The notes under the pieces are model-generated. The model did not search any database and was not told the DNA's origin. It saw nothing but the letters and a program-made list of their open reading frames with translations. A DNA stretch of 23,027 nucleotides from Syntrophaceae bacterium UBA4778 (GTDB lineage: Bacteria > Desulfobacterota > Syntrophia > Syntrophales > UBA4778), in NCBI GenBank assembly GCA_002403175.1, contig DHHG01000200.1, positions 1 through 23,027 of the forward strand. Reading direction: 5' to 3'. This document shows, one piece after another, positions 22,922 through 23,027 of the stretch. How positions within the stretch are numbered: position 1 is the first letter of the stretch; every line of letters starts with the position of its first letter. Position numbers and translations under genes: made by a program.

Positions 22922-23027
22922 GCTATCGAAAACTCCTCCTGGGTGTACCGCCAGCCTTTCTCCTTGGGCTCGAAGGTCCTGTCAAACTCTTCCGCGGCCG
23001 CTGGGTCGATGCCGAATACGACGCTCT
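22909..23027 (-). CDS. C-terminal end of an unidentified gene (partial, cut by window edge)
   Basis: On the minus strand an open frame enters from beyond the right edge and ends at TAA (22911 to 22909). The visible 38 residues read VVFGIDPAAAEEFDRTFEPK, then KGWRYTQEEFSIACRH. It overlaps the start of the SecB-like gene by 13 bases in a different frame, as happens between co-translated genes. I do not recognise the family. If the neighbour is a toxin-antitoxin-chaperone SecB, this would be the position of the antitoxin, whose C-terminus normally binds the chaperone. Confidence 0.45.
   Translation of the reverse strand, partial: SVVFGIDPAAAEEFDRTFEPKEKGWRYTQEEFSIACRH

Noticed and set aside
1..23027. 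CRISPR array
   Set aside because: No regularly spaced repeat series was found; the only repeats are two-copy elements.

Overview
The window looks like accessory DNA of a Gram-negative, anaerobe-like bacterium, most probably a spirochaete of the Treponema group. This rests on the LolA-like lipoprotein-sorting protein, an outer-membrane barrel precursor whose mature N-terminus begins with a DDELFG motif, a DUF4384-type fragment, and a meta-cleavage lower pathway of the kind I recall being reported in a termite-gut Treponema. No 16S or other marker gene is present, so the assignment is an inference.

Layout. (1) 1-1870: left end of an integrated element. It holds repeats, a strong sigma70-type promoter, a tRNA 3'-end fragment (probable attachment site) and a tyrosine recombinase whose second catalytic arginine appears replaced by tryptophan. 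(2) 1876-3561: an IS5/IS1182-like insertion sequence right behind the integrase, with an apparently intact DDE transposase on the minus strand. (3) 3562-4168: non-coding, with a hairpin region and copy 1 of a 100-bp repeat. (4) 4169-11899: a seven-gene plus-strand operon: MacB/LolD-type ATPase, two FtsX-type permeases, a LolA-like periplasmic carrier, a predicted outer-membrane beta-barrel, and an OmpR-type response regulator with its sensor kinase. (5) 11900-12169: copy 2 of the 100-bp repeat, in the same orientation, so the operon is bracketed by direct repeats. (6) 12170-14057, minus strand: a ferric-reductase-like membrane flavohaem protein and a membrane-anchored AhpD/CMD-like protein. 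(7) 14224-21701, minus strand: IclR regulator, a 25-bp near-perfect palindrome over the promoter, then hydrolase, hydratase, acylating aldehyde dehydrogenase, aldolase and a TRAP transporter (dctP, dctQ, dctM). (8) 21750-23027: a DUF4384-type gene fragment, a SecB-like gene and the tail of an overlapping upstream gene that runs off the window.

How the parts work together. Block 4 has every layer of a trans-envelope route for a lipid, lipoprotein or other hydrophobic cargo: energy and extraction at the inner membrane, a periplasmic carrier, an outer-membrane protein, and a dedicated two-component system. A peptide motif (TDDELFG, three residues, SLV) is shared by the periplasmic domain of the first permease and the mature N-terminus of the barrel, which hints at a common partner. 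Block 7 is a self-contained catabolic unit. It would take a 2-hydroxymuconate-semialdehyde-like compound to pyruvate and acetyl-CoA, with its own uptake system and regulator, but no ring-cleaving dioxygenase lies in the window. The most noteworthy candidates for undescribed biology are the repeat-bracketed ABC/LolA-like/barrel/two-component cassette, the repeat itself (which evolves like the 3' end of a protein gene), and a possible toxin-antitoxin-chaperone module at the right edge.
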